64,000 nt of DNA, from positions 16,150,501 to 16,214,500 of the forward strand of contig CM073547.1 of the NCBI GenBank assembly GCA_037074615.1. The letters are read 5' to 3'. This document shows, one piece after another, positions 46,766-59,125 of this stretch. Made by a program: the position numbers and the translations under genes. Origin of the DNA: Leucaena leucocephala. Taxonomy: Eukaryota > Streptophyta > Magnoliopsida > Fabales > Fabaceae. Position 1 is the first letter of the stretch. Each line of letters starts with the position of its first letter. The notes under the pieces are model-generated. The model saw only the letters and a list, made by a program, of their open reading frames with translations. It had not been told where the DNA came from and did not search any database.

Positions 46766-48234
46766 ATCATTCATAGCTTATATTTACTGAAGTTTTTATT
46801 TTATAGATTTGTTATGCATATTTGGAATTTAATTGGTTGGTATGTATAATGTATTTTTAAGGAGAGGAATATAAAATGAAAGGGAAGAAAAAAATATTAG
46901 TTGAAAGAATATTTAGTATACCATGAACAGAAGAGATAAATTTATATTTTATTATTATGAAAAAAAGAGAAATACTCATCCAATTTTTAATATAATATAT
47001 ATTTAACTAATTTAATTAGATAAAAAAATAGTTAAATTAGTTAATATGTCATATATTTTTTAAAATATTCTAAATGTTTTTTTAATTCTCTCTCTCTCTA
47101 TCTTACTTGAAGTAATTTAAAAAAATTAATAAATTTAAAAGATATATATTATATTTAAGATTAATATTAACTTCTTAATTAGGCTATAAATTTAGGACCA
47201 TGTAGTAATATATATGGAATGCTGAAAATGCCCCTGCTAAAGGGGTTTGGACAATAGTAGAGAAAGCGCAAATTCAAGAGTTGGTGGCAGTATGGGGCCA
47301 ATAGTTAGTAAAGTGCTACGAGTCAGAGTTACTATTCGGTGAAGAAAATAATTATCCAATTTTAATCGGGCAACGATTTATAAGAAAAAAGTAATGAAAA
47401 ATTAAAGAATAAAAGGAGGCAAGAGGAAGGTTTATTATTGATGGGAAGGAAAAATGATCAATTTTAACCCAATCTTCCATTTTAAAGCTAATTCCCTCCA
47501 TTCTCTTCATACCATTTCGTTTAGCACCTAGCAAGACAGAAAAAAAAGACCTCTCTTGGAGGTTTCATGAATTTAGAGAGAGAGAGAGTATACTGAGAGA
47601 AAGCAAGTTACTAGCCATTTTCAACACTTTTTTACCATAACTACTAGCTAAAACTATTATCCACACCAAGAGCTTCTAGTTGGTGGTTTTTGCTTCTTGA
47701 AATAGAGAATTGGGAGGAGGAACTAAGTGGGGAAAATTTAAGGAAAGAAAGAATGAACCAAAGCAAGGAAGAGAAGAAAGCTAGATATTGGTTTTAAGCT
47801 AAGTTTTATTACATAATTGAACTGTGGATTTAGAATCCAGATTGAACTAGGGAAAGACACCTTAACTAGCTTAGATCCTAACCAGATTAAATTAATAGTA
47901 ACGGTAAACATTAAGGTGCTTCATGACTTCAAAATGGAAAAGAAATGTTATTACAGACTTCAGGAAGGGAAATTAGAGGATACTGTCATATATACTTTTA
48001 TATATTTTTTATTTAAAGGGAAGACACTAATAGCTTGAGGTTAGGAGTGAGATTAAACCCTAACCTCCCACCTACAAAAAAAGCTTTCCTACTACTAGGT
48101 TACAAAGTTTTTGGCAATATTATCATTTGTTAGTAATGAAATTGTGCTTGCAGTGAGATCAAAATAATATACCATGGATGTGGTAATGTAGGCATGAACT
48201 ATATGTTGTGATAATGAATACATTTCATAAATAT
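46766..48234. other. Unassigned DNA
   Basis: AT-rich left half; the right half (47200-48060) has mixed composition, with an (AG)n run near 47575-47590 and polypurine stretches. ORFs of 60-73 codons have no recognisable motif. No gene supported. Confidence 0.4.
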
Positions 48235-48306
48235 CTACAGCACACGTGTATGATTTTCATGTACATTCTCTCCCATACTATCACCATAGAGTAAATTTTC
48301 ATACTT
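48235..48306 (-). pseudogene. TPS last-exon remnant
   Basis: The minus-strand reading KYENLLYGDSMGENVHEN, then HTRVL and a stop, parallels the end of TPS-1 (HVKSLLYGDG...KTLVF stop). Only about 24 codons are recognisable; the rest of exon 7 and the other exons are not nearby. It shows a further TPS copy once stood here, or that the TPS-3/TPS-2 region was rearranged. Confidence 0.6.
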
Positions 48307-49024
48307 TATAATCATACATAAAATATGAAAATACTATGATACACTTGTTATTAAAAAATTAGAGTTTCTCCCCCATCTTTGTCACCCTCATCTTCAACCT
48401 CCCCATCTTGGCTAAAATGGTTTATTTTATAAATTTGTGATCAAACTATTGTTATCCTTTTATCAGTTGTGATTTTTGTTCTTCACTTATGTTCTTATCA
48501 CTTGTTCTTAAAGTTCTTTTGATATTGTGGATTGAACATAATATTGAAGGGTTTTTGTTATAAACCCTAAACGGAATTTTTAGTGGAAGTTCTCAATTTT
48601 TTTAGAGGATAGATCATAACTAGTATTATGATTGTAAGCTAAGTGGTTTTTCAATAATTATTTATGAATTAAATATATTCTTTATAAAATAAATAATTAG
48701 ACTTAGGACTGTCTTTTGACTTAGCAACTATTTTCTTTTATAATTGATATATTATTTGTAAGCAATGATGGCAAGCCGTCCATCCTTGGGAAGCAACATC
48801 TACTAGTAATCATTTCTAATCACTCTCTACTTTATTTACTTTTCGAGATTAGCCCCATAATCGAACTAAACTTTCTACTCTTATCTCCCTTTTAACCACT
48901 TTAATTCAATCAAAAGTTAAACCACTCACTGACTTCATCTTGATATCGACCTAAGGTTAGCTCCTATACATATAGGGTTGAAACTAATAATTAATTTGAG
49001 CGCTTATGACAAGCGATATTAAAT

Positions 49025-49045
49025 TTTGGCGCCATTGTGAGGGAG
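49025..49045 (+). other. Gypsy primer-binding site
   Basis: TTTGGCGCCATTGTGAGGGA resembles the common plant gypsy site TGGCGCCGTTGCCGGGGA (Asp tRNA type) with a few changes. Confidence 0.65.
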
Positions 49046-49129
49046 TAAATTCCCTTGATTCTTGGTTAATTATTGTGATTTTTTTTATTATTATTCTACT
49101 TTTATATGCACTTGTTGTCTTTCTTGTAC

Positions 49130-50960
49130 ATGACTAGGAGCAAGAATACTAGAATACTGCCTACTTATTCTAACCCTGAACAATTATTTAAAACAAGAAG
49201 GAAAATACTTGAGAAGATTGAGTAGACACCTGACAGAACTAGTGCTGAAACTAGTTCATCTACATGCCCTACAAGCAAAAGTGTAGTAAAGAACTATACA
49301 AAAGTTTATAACAATATCTTGGGCGGGGACAATAATAGGCCACCTAATGGAAGAGGAGGTGGACCCAATAATGAAGAGGGGCACGGGAACTATGTCTCAC
49401 AAAACGAAGAAGCACATTGAAGATTCACTATTAAGGAACAACTACTTATAATGCTACCTTTATTCCTTTTAATAATGCTCTTACCAATTTTACTACTTAC
49501 TTCAAAATTAAGGGACAAATTCCTTTACAATCTGCCTAAGTTTCATAGTACTGCAGGTGAAGACCCATATGCTCACTTAAAGAGCCTCTTTATGGTATGT
49601 AAAAGCATGCAACATATTAGAGCCAACATAGATGATGTCCAATGGAATGTCTTCCACCTCACATTGGAAGAAAAAGCCATGACCTGGTGCAAGTCACTAC
49701 CTAGGTCCTCACCCAATGCCTACCAATCATGGGAGAATTTAAAAAGGGCATTCTTGGATAAATATTACCCTTTATCAAGAATATATGCTGTGCAAAAATA
49801 AATTTATGGGGCTAAGCAAGATGTGAAGGAATCATTCTATGACTATTGGAATCACTTCCAAGACATGGTAGACAAATGTCCGAATCATCAAATTTCAGAA
49901 GAATTCCTGATCCTATGCTTCAGTAAAGGACTCCTAACCTAAGATCCAAACATTCTAATGCTACTGCAAAATGTTCAATAGATTATATGTTCGTTGAAGA
50001 TGCATGGGAGCTGATCAAAAAAGTAGTAGTAAACAAAGAACAATATGGTTTGTCTAACATCAAAGCAGTGCATGAGATGAGTGCTACACGAGATCCACTG
50101 CTTGTCAAACTTTCTAGTGACATAGAAAGATTGACCAAAAAAATGAACAATATAAATATACAAGGTAACTCATGCTGAGTATTGGTAGCTCCTATTTGTG
50201 ATAATTGTAAATCTACAATGCATGTTACTATAGATTGCCCATATGTAGAAGAGGTTTTAGCTATGTATCAGGGAAGAACATGGCAATTCTAAAGGAGAGA
50301 CCCCTTCTCTAACATGTATAACCTAGGATGGTGAGACCATCTAAACCTTAGATATGGAAGCCGAGACAACAATAAAATCTATCAAGGTTCTTCATCTAGG
50401 ACTTGGGAAAATCATTAGATCATTCTAGAAGAGTCAATAGAAAATAATAAGTTGGACCTTATTCTAAAACGCCTAGACTATAATCAGAGAACTACTGAGG
50501 ATGTTTTTCAAGGTGCAATGCCAAATTCACTAACATGGGCAATCGAATTGGTAGCATTTATGCAAATCAAGCCACCCTGGAGAGTAAGTATGAAAATCTT
50601 TCATCCTATGTTACTCAATTAGCTAACTCCATGAATGAGCAGCAGGCAAAGAATGGAGGCACCATCCCTCTAACACAGTAATCAACCCTAAGTCCTTGAA
50701 TTCCATCACACTAAAAGGAGGTAAAAAAGTGGGATTATTAGAAGATAATGATGAGGCAGACACTATTGAAGGTGTCACTAAAGATGATACTGAAGGCATC
50801 CTTGAGAACACCACTAAATGTATAAAGGATGTTAAAGAAGACGTCTCGAAAGTACATGTGGCTAAATCTAAAGCCTTGAAAGAAAAGAAGCTGCTAAAGG
50901 AAGACAAAGCCAAAGGCTCCAAGGTAAATAACCTTCATCCTCATCCAAGGGTAAAGAGGT
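49130..50960 (+). pseudogene. Gypsy gag, degraded
   Basis: It starts MTRSKNTRILPTYSN at 49130. The retrotransposon gag domain lies at about 49500-49920 with LPKFHSTAGEDPYAHLKSL, a conserved W (AMTWCKSLP) and AFLDKYYPLSR, then QDVKESFYDYWNHFQ and CPNHQISEEF. Later parts (50000-50170, 50530-50680) keep the DAWELI and QLANSM-type segments. Stops fall within the early part (near 49224 and 49418), after 49800, near 49939 and beyond. Not functional. Confidence 0.8.
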
Positions 50961-51179
50961 AAGTATAGAAGACATTCCTTTCCCTTAGTCCTATTTGATG
51001 AATAAAAAGATTGTTGAAAAGGAATAAGAAAAAGAAATGATGAACTTATTTTCAAAATTAGAAGTAAATATTTATTTTCTTGATTTGATAAAATGTAATC
51101 CTAAGTGTGCTAAATTTTTAAAAGACCTTTGAACTAACAAAAGGAAATTTAAACCAAATGAACTTGTTCAAATCCCTTA

Positions 51180-51433
51180 AATGTTTATGCACTTTTTAAG
51201 TCTCTGCTACCTGTTAAATGCCAAGATCCTGGAGCTTTTACAATTCCTTGCACTATTAGGAAATTAAATATTAATAAGGCCTTGTTAGATTAAGGAGCTG
51301 CTATCAATATTACACCAACTTCCATTTATTCTTTACTTGGTGTTAACTGTGTTAAACCCACAATTGCAGTGTTATAGTTAGCTGATAGAACTTTGAGGCA
51401 CCCAAATGGCATTTTAGAAGATGTTATCGTTTA
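51180..51433 (+). pseudogene. Gypsy aspartic protease, broken
   Basis: The reading includes CQDPGAFTIPCTIRKLNINK, then ALLD, a stop, and GAAINITPTSIYSLLG. The stop TAA replaces the residue between Asp and Gly of the catalytic D-x-G. A second stop follows (after PTIAVL). The sequence ends at VIVYVM where LTR R4 begins. Confidence 0.78.
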
Positions 51434-52815
51434 TGTCATGACCCGAAATTTGAGCCATGACAGGCACAAAATATAAATAAATTCATATTATTTAAGCCTA
51501 AAACCTTAAATAAAACATTTAAAGCAATAATCATAATATATATTACATTTTAATCAAAAGGTAAGTCATCTGTAGGATTTCGGTAGGATCATCTTTGTAT
51601 AACTGACCTTCCAAAAAACCTATAATGGACTGCGGATATTTCAAATCACCTGCAGACGTTTTTAAAATATCCATAATCTTACCTATAGACTAGATGGAGC
51701 ATTTAAACTTCCAACAAAATAATATAAGTATTTCATAAATTTATAATTACATTATAAGAAGATATGCCCAAAAATACTACTTTGGATTAACAACACTATT
51801 TGAAACTAAAATAATCTACTCGTGAATAACGTCCCAAAAATATAATTTAAAATGCGAAAATAAACAATTTCAACATATTTAAATATAAATAATAACATTT
51901 TATAATTACATACAAATATTATGGTAAACATTTTATTTCAGTAAATCCATTTAAAATAAGTATTTCAAAAATAATCATGTTTCTATAGGACTTTAACAGA
52001 ATGAAAATAAGAGTGTGACACACAATCCACGAGGATAACTAACCAATATGACATAACTAGAAGCTAAGAAAACAGGCGTGGACACACATTCTATGAGAGT
52101 AAATAACCAAGTGTAGCATGAGGTTAGGTTACGAAACAAATGCAAGTACGAGACCCACGAATAACAGGCGAAGGTACAATACCTATGAGGAATAGGCGCG
52201 AGAATGAATCCCATGGAGTATGAAACCCATGAATATCTATCGAGCTTGAGTTTATCTATGGTGCACCAAGGATTAATAGTTCATCTATTAGTAACTAGCA
52301 TTCTATATTCAGTTATTTCTGAAAACTTTTCCAGCATGTGTGGGGTCTATTTAGCATTTAATGATCACAACACTTTCCAATACAACAAATTTCACTGAAA
52401 ATACTTCATAATTAGGAAACCCCAGCATGAACATTAAAAGAAATTATCAAAAGATTTCTTCAATTCATATGGACAATTATTCAAATAATGAAATTTATAT
52501 AATAAACCAATTGCAAGAAAAATCATTGCTAACAATTAAAGTTATGAATTCATATAACTTACTTTTTGTAAATCATACTTAAAAATTACACTTAAATGAA
52601 ATATATCAAACAACAAGTTATTATTTAAAAATATCATTTTTAGAGAATGTTATTCACTTACGTGTAATAATCCAATATAACTTACTTTTGCTCTAAACTT
52701 CAAAATATCCCTTTATTTCCCAAAAATAAAATATTCCATAAGCTAACATACGGAAGCCATAATTTAAACAAATTCAACATTTGTAAACAACTATAATCAT
52801 ACATTGAAAACCTTA
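51434..52815 (-). mobile_element. Family-A LTR-like element R4, truncated
   Basis: It starts TGTCATGACCCGAAATTTGAG (51434) within the gypsy protease. Family-A landmarks follow: AATCTACTCGTGAATAACGTC near 51808-51830, GGACTTTAACAGAATGAAA near 51989, GGTGCACCAAGGATTAATAG near 52260, AAACCCCAGCATGAACATT near 52418 and GAATGTTATTCACTTACGTG near 52646. The GC-rich part, the tRNA-like module and the right terminus are missing: at about 52815 the sequence passes straight into TPS exon DNA. No target duplication can be checked. Confidence 0.75.
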
Positions 52816-52819
52816 TCTT

Positions 52820-54429
52820 TATTTCTTTGGTCTATATCATTGATGACATTTACGATGTTTATTGTTCTTTAGAAGAGCTCATTCACTTCACGGATGCTGT
52901 TAATAGGTACTACCTAGTATACTTAATATAACATCTACTTAATTAATTTAGGTGGATTAAAAAAATTAATTAAATTAGTTATTTATAATAATTATGTATT
53001 AATTCTCCTATAATATTCTTTCTAATTATGTATATTATAACTACTCCTGATAGAATCCCTTTGCCATATATAATAGGGATACTTTAAAAAATATATAATT
53101 TTAGGAGATAAAGTGGATTAGAATCTTATATTTATAATTAAAATATACTATTTAGCTAACTCTTATATTTAGGACTAAAATGAGTATTTTAATATTTGGA
53201 AATAAACTATATTGTTGCAGCCTGATAGATTTTGATCAAATCAAAACGTGAAACATATCCTTAAATGAGTTGAAATTAATGGTCAGAACCTATAAAGAAT
53301 GCGGCTTTATATAAACGTTAAAAACGTGTTTAAGAAAACCTGTAGCAAGTTGCTTACACGTTTCAAATTGTGAACAGCTGCTCAATTTATGGGTTTCATG
53401 CCATTCATAGGACCTTTAATATTTTCAGTACTTATATTTTACTTCGTTATATGACACATAATATTTTGATCTTATTCCTCATATGTGTCAATATCTTAAT
53501 ATTATTTGTTGTACAATTTTACCCATAATCTTTTTAATTTGATACAATTTTAGCATAATCTTTTTAATTTGATACAATTTTACACATAATCTTATTTTTT
53601 AAGTATCAAGAATTGTACTAAATTAAAAAAATGATACGTAAAATTGTATAAAATAAAAAAGATTCTGGGTAAAATTGTACCACAAATAATATTATAATAC
53701 TGGACATATATGAGAAATAAGATCAGAGTATTATGTGCTATATAACCCTAATTCTTTTCATTACTTATTTTATGTTTTAAATATTTTTTTTATTTTTTAG
53801 TTTGAAACATATCAAAAATTAGAGAAATTTTATTTCCGACCAAAAGACTTGATCTTTTGTTTTTTCTAAATATCCAAAATTCATAATCCTTAACTAAAAG
53901 TAATATTTTTAGAAGATTCTCAAAGGTCATTCTCACTTAGTTGTTATTATTGTTATTATTATTATTCCATTCATCCCATGTGCTAAAAATAATTCTCTTG
54001 ATGCAGATGGGATTCCACAGCCACGGTTGAATTACCAGCCTACATGAAAACTTGTTTCAATCTTCTGCATGACACTATCAATGAGTTGGCTTGCAAGATC
54101 CAAGAAAAGCATGGATTGAACCCAACAAATACTCTAAAGAAATCGGTGAACTGAACAGTCAAATAAACTCATTTCAAATCTTGTATACATAATTTACCAT
54201 CTGTGCTAATTAGAACAATCTTTTTCCCCCATGAAACAGTGGGCAGCTTTGTTGAATTCCTTATGGGATTGTGAGCTCTGGAGTTCATGAGGTGTTCCTA
54301 CATGCATTCTTAATCCTCTTGGATCAGAGTGTCACTCAAGAAACTGTTGCTATTATAGATCAAATTCCGAGACTTTCTTCTTTAGTTGGCAAAATTCTTC
54401 GCCACTGTGATGATTTAGAAGGAGCCAAG
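52820..54429 (+). pseudogene. TPS-3: terpene synthase fragment (exons 4-6), plus strand
   Basis: The end of exon 4 (about 52820-52906) reads ISLVYIIDDIYDVYCSLEEL, then IHFTDAVNR, with the metal-binding DDIYD, and has a GT donor. Exon 5 (54007-54145) is 139 nt as in TPS-1 and reads RWDSTATVELPAYMK to LKKS. Exon 6 (54240-54429) is 190 nt instead of 249: after WAALLNSL about 59 nt are lost, which shifts the frame; the other frame then gives GIVSSGVHEVFLHAF and ILRHCDDLEGAK. Exons 1-3, most of 4, and 7 are absent. The residues differ enough from TPS-1 to make this an older paralogue. It points toward TPS-2, which is on the other strand. Confidence 0.85.
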
Positions 54430-55062
54430 GTAAGTTAATTAAGTTCACTTAGATCCTAAAAGATAAATTTAATGATAGTTATGTTCCAAAAAAAATTTAA
54501 TAGAAGATAACTTGTAAATAATATGAGTCTCAATTTTAGATTATCTAGGGAATTAAAATTTATATACTATCATATTTATAATTGTTTGAATCTTTATTTG
54601 CAACTATGAATTGTGGAATTTTTAAACAGAATTTTTTTCTTGATTATTTTGTACTGATCACATTAAATGTTTTATTCTGTATGATCAATAAACACCAAAC
54701 AAAAAATCTCAAATTATTTTCTTTGAAAAGGAAATGTGTGTAAATTATAGATTAATTCTTTTTTAGCATAGACAATCATGGTTCCATGAATCATGTGATG
54801 GAACAAAGAGGAAAAAAGTTGAAAGAATATGTGGTAGAGCAATGAGGAAAATAAATAAATAACTATATATGATAAAGAAACTGAGAGGAAAGAAAAGAGC
54901 ATGTAGGGGCAATTTCAGATGGGCAGCACTTGTGCGCGCGTGTGCGCATGAGAACACGTTGCCTTTTCTCTCTCACATCCACATCATTTTCTGTCTCATA
55001 ATTGAAGGGATCCTTTCTAGATTCGATATTAGCAACTTGCCAACTTGCCATTGTAAGGCTAG
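54430..55062. other. Spacer between the TPS-3 and TPS-2 pseudogenes
   Basis: No gene. Homology of the TPS-2 segment to TPS-1 begins at about 55063, equal to 31920 inside TPS-1 intron 5, so the duplication breakpoint is here. ORFs at 54714-55084 are overlapping and unrecognised. Confidence 0.55.
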
Positions 55063-55144
55063 ATTTGATATTTATATATATTAATCATGTTATAAACCGA
55101 AACATGCACTTAGTTAATTAATAACAGATTTAGTTTGTAATTAC

Positions 55145-57100
55145 CAATTTGATTAACGTTTTTATGGGGTTCCATCCGTGTTTGTTTTGGACCCTAATGG
55201 CAAATTCATTGGTAATATCATAGAGAGCCTTGAAGCATGCTTTCATGTAGTCTGGTAATTGTTCAGTTGCTCCCAAATCCCATCTGCATTGATATTCATA
55301 ATTTTGTATTGTGTTAAGGTTTTATGATCATCAATGAAATGAATAAATATATGAAACAAAATTTACCTGTTGACAGCATCTACAAAGAGAGTGAGTTCAT
55401 GCAAACTTCCATAAACATCAAATATATCATCAATTATGTATACCAGAGATATTGGCTTGGTGAGTTCAATCCTTTCTTCTGAAAAGCAAGGATCAGTGAG
55501 GCATGCCATGTACCACTTTATTGGCTCATCTCTTACAAACTTCAAGTCCTTGGCTAAACCTAGGTCTTTCCACCACCTATATATATATATATATAAAAGA
55601 CATCAAACTGTGTCAGTACGACAAAGTAAAAATGGCTTCTTTCCGGTAGTCGTAACAATCAATGGTACATGGAAGTCTCATATCATTTAATATCAGATAA
55701 ATAACTTACTTAGACACTGCATATATCTCCTTCAGGTTGATGGAGTTAGCTATTTGTGCATCGATTTGGGATAGGTTTTCTAGAGGCAATAACCATCCCT
55801 GGTTGTTGAGCTGGGAATTTGGAGTGAGGAATTTTCTGGGTGTAAACCTAGGCAAACTTCTGTGAATTGGGTACTTAAGTGTATTTTCAATAACATTAGC
55901 TTCATGATAATTTTGATCATGTAATCTTGAAGAACACCATGAACTTAGAAGATTGTAGGTGAAGTTCCCAGCTTCGTCAAGATTATCTTCTCCTTCTATG
56001 CTTAACTGTGAAGCTTCAAACAGTTCAATCAACCCTTGAATGTTTCCCCAAAATTTCTGCTTCAGCCGTCCCTTCTTGTCCATGAAGTTTTGAAACACGT
56101 CTTCATCATAAGATTCAATAATAACCACTCAAGTTTTAGATTCAAGATCAGTATTATTGCAATAATTAGCATGCTAATTACATATATATTTAGCACGTTA
56201 TAATATGTGCCACGTGTATGCATCTCTAGTTTTTTGGTTGTCTTGACTTACAACATTTGGCGTATTGGACTTTTAGAAAGAATTTTTCTTGGTTGTCCCT
56301 ATCATATGTTAATGTATACCGCCCAACTATAATTATCAAGTATGCGTAGATAGCCCCCAACTATTAACTATATACCCCAAACTGTACGTTGTGTGTAAAT
56401 AAGTAATGTGGATAATTAATCGTATGAGAGTTATCTGTATAAATATAAAACTTTACGGTATTCATTGTAAAGTTTTAAAGAGGGGTTATATATAATTTAG
56501 CATATGCTAGGGCATGTTTACCTGTATCTATACGACAACGTTGTTGTCTGAAGATGCGAAATTGAAGGGCAACTTCAGAGAGTTGTGATCTGTGCTGCCA
56601 TAGCTGTGAGTTCCAAGCTTGAGATACTGTTTTTGAACAACTTCTTGAATCTCCTCTTCGAAGTGATGTTTAATCCCTAGCCTTTGAGTCATATCAATCA
56701 TGTGTAAACCATCCACTGATGAAGGATTCTCTCTAGCGTTTTCAAGCAGGATTTTCTTAACGTTCTTCAATTCTTTTGCATGTCTTATATATATGTCATC
56801 CTGAAAATAGAGAAGACGTTGGATTAAAACCGGACTAGTCAGTTAGCGACTGATAATGTGGATAAATCCAAACAGAAAAAAAGTGATAAAGTGATATATA
56901 AAAGAGAATTTGCATACATTGATTGTTGATCTGGTTTTTGAAGGAGCCATGTTTTGCTGCATGGAAATAACAGAAATGGCTCTACTACTAATGGAAGCAG
57001 AGTTTGAGACTTGAGTTCCTCTGGGGTTGGTTTTATGAATATCTGAGATTTGCTTCAGAAAAAATGGTGACTTTAGGGTGTAAAGCTGAGAGAGTAACAT
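55145..57100 (-). pseudogene. TPS-2: terpene synthase pseudogene, exons 1-5
   Basis: A close paralogue of TPS-1. Exons on the minus strand: 57100-56919, 56800-56522, 56100-55710, 55576-55367, 55283-55145 (exon 1 borders within a base or so). Exon 2 is 279 nt against 286 in TPS-1; a net 7-nt deletion after GTHSYGSTD shifts the frame and leads to stops. Exon 4 lacks nine bases (three codons, WSM in TPS-1) but keeps DDIFD. Exons 6-7 are missing because the duplicated segment ends in intron 5. Intron 2 is 421 bp and has no CACTA. The ATG used is that equivalent to TPS-1; ten upstream codons are also open. No functional enzyme can be made. Confidence 0.9.
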
Positions 57101-57215
57101 GGCGAATGAGCAATATATATATAATGCCAAAGAAGGCTTGCTTTGATGCTTTAGTAGTAGACACTAAGTTGGAGCAATATATCTGAGCTTTATGCTTCAT
57201 CAGAAACAAGAAGCC

Positions 57216-57223
57216 CTTAATAT
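57216..57223 (-). promoter_or_regulatory. Former TATA box of TPS-2
   Basis: The minus strand has TATATTAA where TPS-1 has TATATAAA, one change in the core. Consistent with a dead promoter, but TATATTAA may still work weakly. Confidence 0.4.
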
Positions 57224-57313
57224 AGGGAAGCAGGTAGGCGAGAGTATCCTTCAAAAAGACGGGGCTTCTCAAGCATTTCTGGTGTTGCTTTCAAGCACAA
57301 TTAATGATATGTT

Positions 57314-58428
57314 CATGATAAACCTATATTTTTATATATTTATTCATATTATTTTTATAAGTTATTATTATTATTTTAATTTTTAATTATATTATTTATG
57401 TATCATTTGAATTTGTGTACTTAACATTGAATTAGTACATATTAGGGCATAATTGTTATATTTTTATGATTTCTCCTAAACAATTATTTTTAGAACAAAA
57501 TGTATTATATTATTATAATTTTTATTTCAAAATTTTAGAAAAAACCAAAATTTACAAATAATAACAAAAACTATAAATTAAAAATTATACTAGAGGACTC
57601 CTGAGTCAAAATTTGCGATTTGTCCATTAATTTTTTTAACTCCTTTCTTCATCAGCATTTAACCTAAGCGTGCACACCTGGGAGGACGAGCAACTAGAAC
57701 CATTCACAAACAGACCCACATCAGCTGCCGTGATGCAACTCATTGTCCACCCACTCCCTGCCACACCATCGTCTTCCTTCCCTCATCCCCCCACAACTCA
57801 GCCGACAACCACCATTGATCTAATCATACCTTCAACTCCATACCATGGCATAGTACAGGAACAATGACACACACGGAGAAGACAACACGAGCAGTAACGG
57901 TTAACAGCGACATATCTCTGTTTTCTCTTTGTTGTTAATCATGTCTTTCAATGAAAGCTTGAAGTTGGCATTTATTTCTGTGGTTATGCATGACTAAAGT
58001 ATCCTAATTCTTCTAATCAATAGGAAAAGTATGAGTTTAAGATCTTAAATGTGAGTTGAAGTTATTCTAATTTTTTACTCCTTAATTATTTTATGATTAT
58101 TAGATTTTAAGATAATTTTATAATGATTAAAAAGTCTTATAATAATTTATTTATATTAATTGAGAATTATTATAACTAAAATTTTATTTAGCATTTGACA
58201 TTATTCTTTCGTCAACTTTAATTTTATTTATTTTGATATTTTATATTGAGATTATTATAAATATTTAATTATTTTCTAAGGTGATTTAGATTATTAGATT
58301 ATTTGTCATTTGTTAGCTTTGATTTTTTCTATTTTAAATCTCTGAGTTATTTTTAAACATTGATTTCTAATATTCTTAGTCAAATTTTATTATTCTAGTG
58401 ATAGTTGATTGATACTTTATAAAATATT
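57314..58428 (+). repeat. Family-B repeat, copy B3, inserted upstream of TPS-2
   Basis: It interrupts the TPS upstream region between ATTAATGATATG (compare 42859-42870) and TTTGTGCTCAACCATATATGG (compare 42936-42957). It matches B1 and the reverse complement of B2. The middle (57640-57900) is GC-rich and gives a spurious 65-codon ORF. About 75 bp of the TPS flank present in the other copy are missing here. The terminal structure and target duplication were not resolved. Confidence 0.65.
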
Positions 58429-58953
58429 TTGTGCTCAACCATATATGGTATTTTCATACTTAGCTTCGTTTTTTTTCATTTTCTGACAAAATCAGGTTTG
58501 TTATTCTCTCTCTTTCCCTGTGTAGTAATAATGTCTTCTTAGTTGAGAGTTTTGTTCAGGGATATTTTATATTTCTATGTACTCATCCTATTTTTTAATA
58601 TATGATCTAATTGATGAGTTAATCTTAATAAATATAAGATATATTTATCATATTTATCAACTTTTTCTCAAATTACCTTTATTAAAACTCCCTTAACAAT
58701 AATCAAGAGATATGAGGGGTTAAAGAAGATCATTAGAGTGTTTTAAAAAATATGATATATTAACTAACTTTCTTTATTTTTATCTAAATAAAGTAGTTAA
58801 ATAGAATGAGTCCTATAACGAATAGCCTCACAAGTGAAGTGGGTATATAAATTCAAAGAACTCTCTCATATAATAGGCTAGTCTTATGAGATGGGCTTTC
58901 CCTTTCAATTTGTATTTATAATACATCTTTGTAATAATTAATTTTCTTTCTTT

Positions 58954-58987
<34 letters not shown>

Positions 58988-59086
58988 ACCATTTTTACCA
59001 AAACAAAATAAAGTCACTCAACAAAATAATTATAAAATGCTTTTATTTGTTGGCATAAATGCACATGGATATAATTTCGACAAAAA

Positions 59087-59125
<39 letters not shown>

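Larger units (their letters stand above)
48400..51433 (+). mobile_element. Ty3/gypsy remnant (leader, gag, protease)
   Basis: The plus-strand order is a possible LTR end (before about 49020), a primer-binding site (49025-49045), gag (49130-50960) and protease (about 51180-51433). Every part has stop codons. The element is cut at 51433 by family-A LTR R4 and reverse transcriptase, RNase H and integrase are missing. Gag and protease resemble the non-chromovirus (Athila/Tat) side of plant gypsy elements. The left LTR boundary was not found. Confidence 0.75.
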
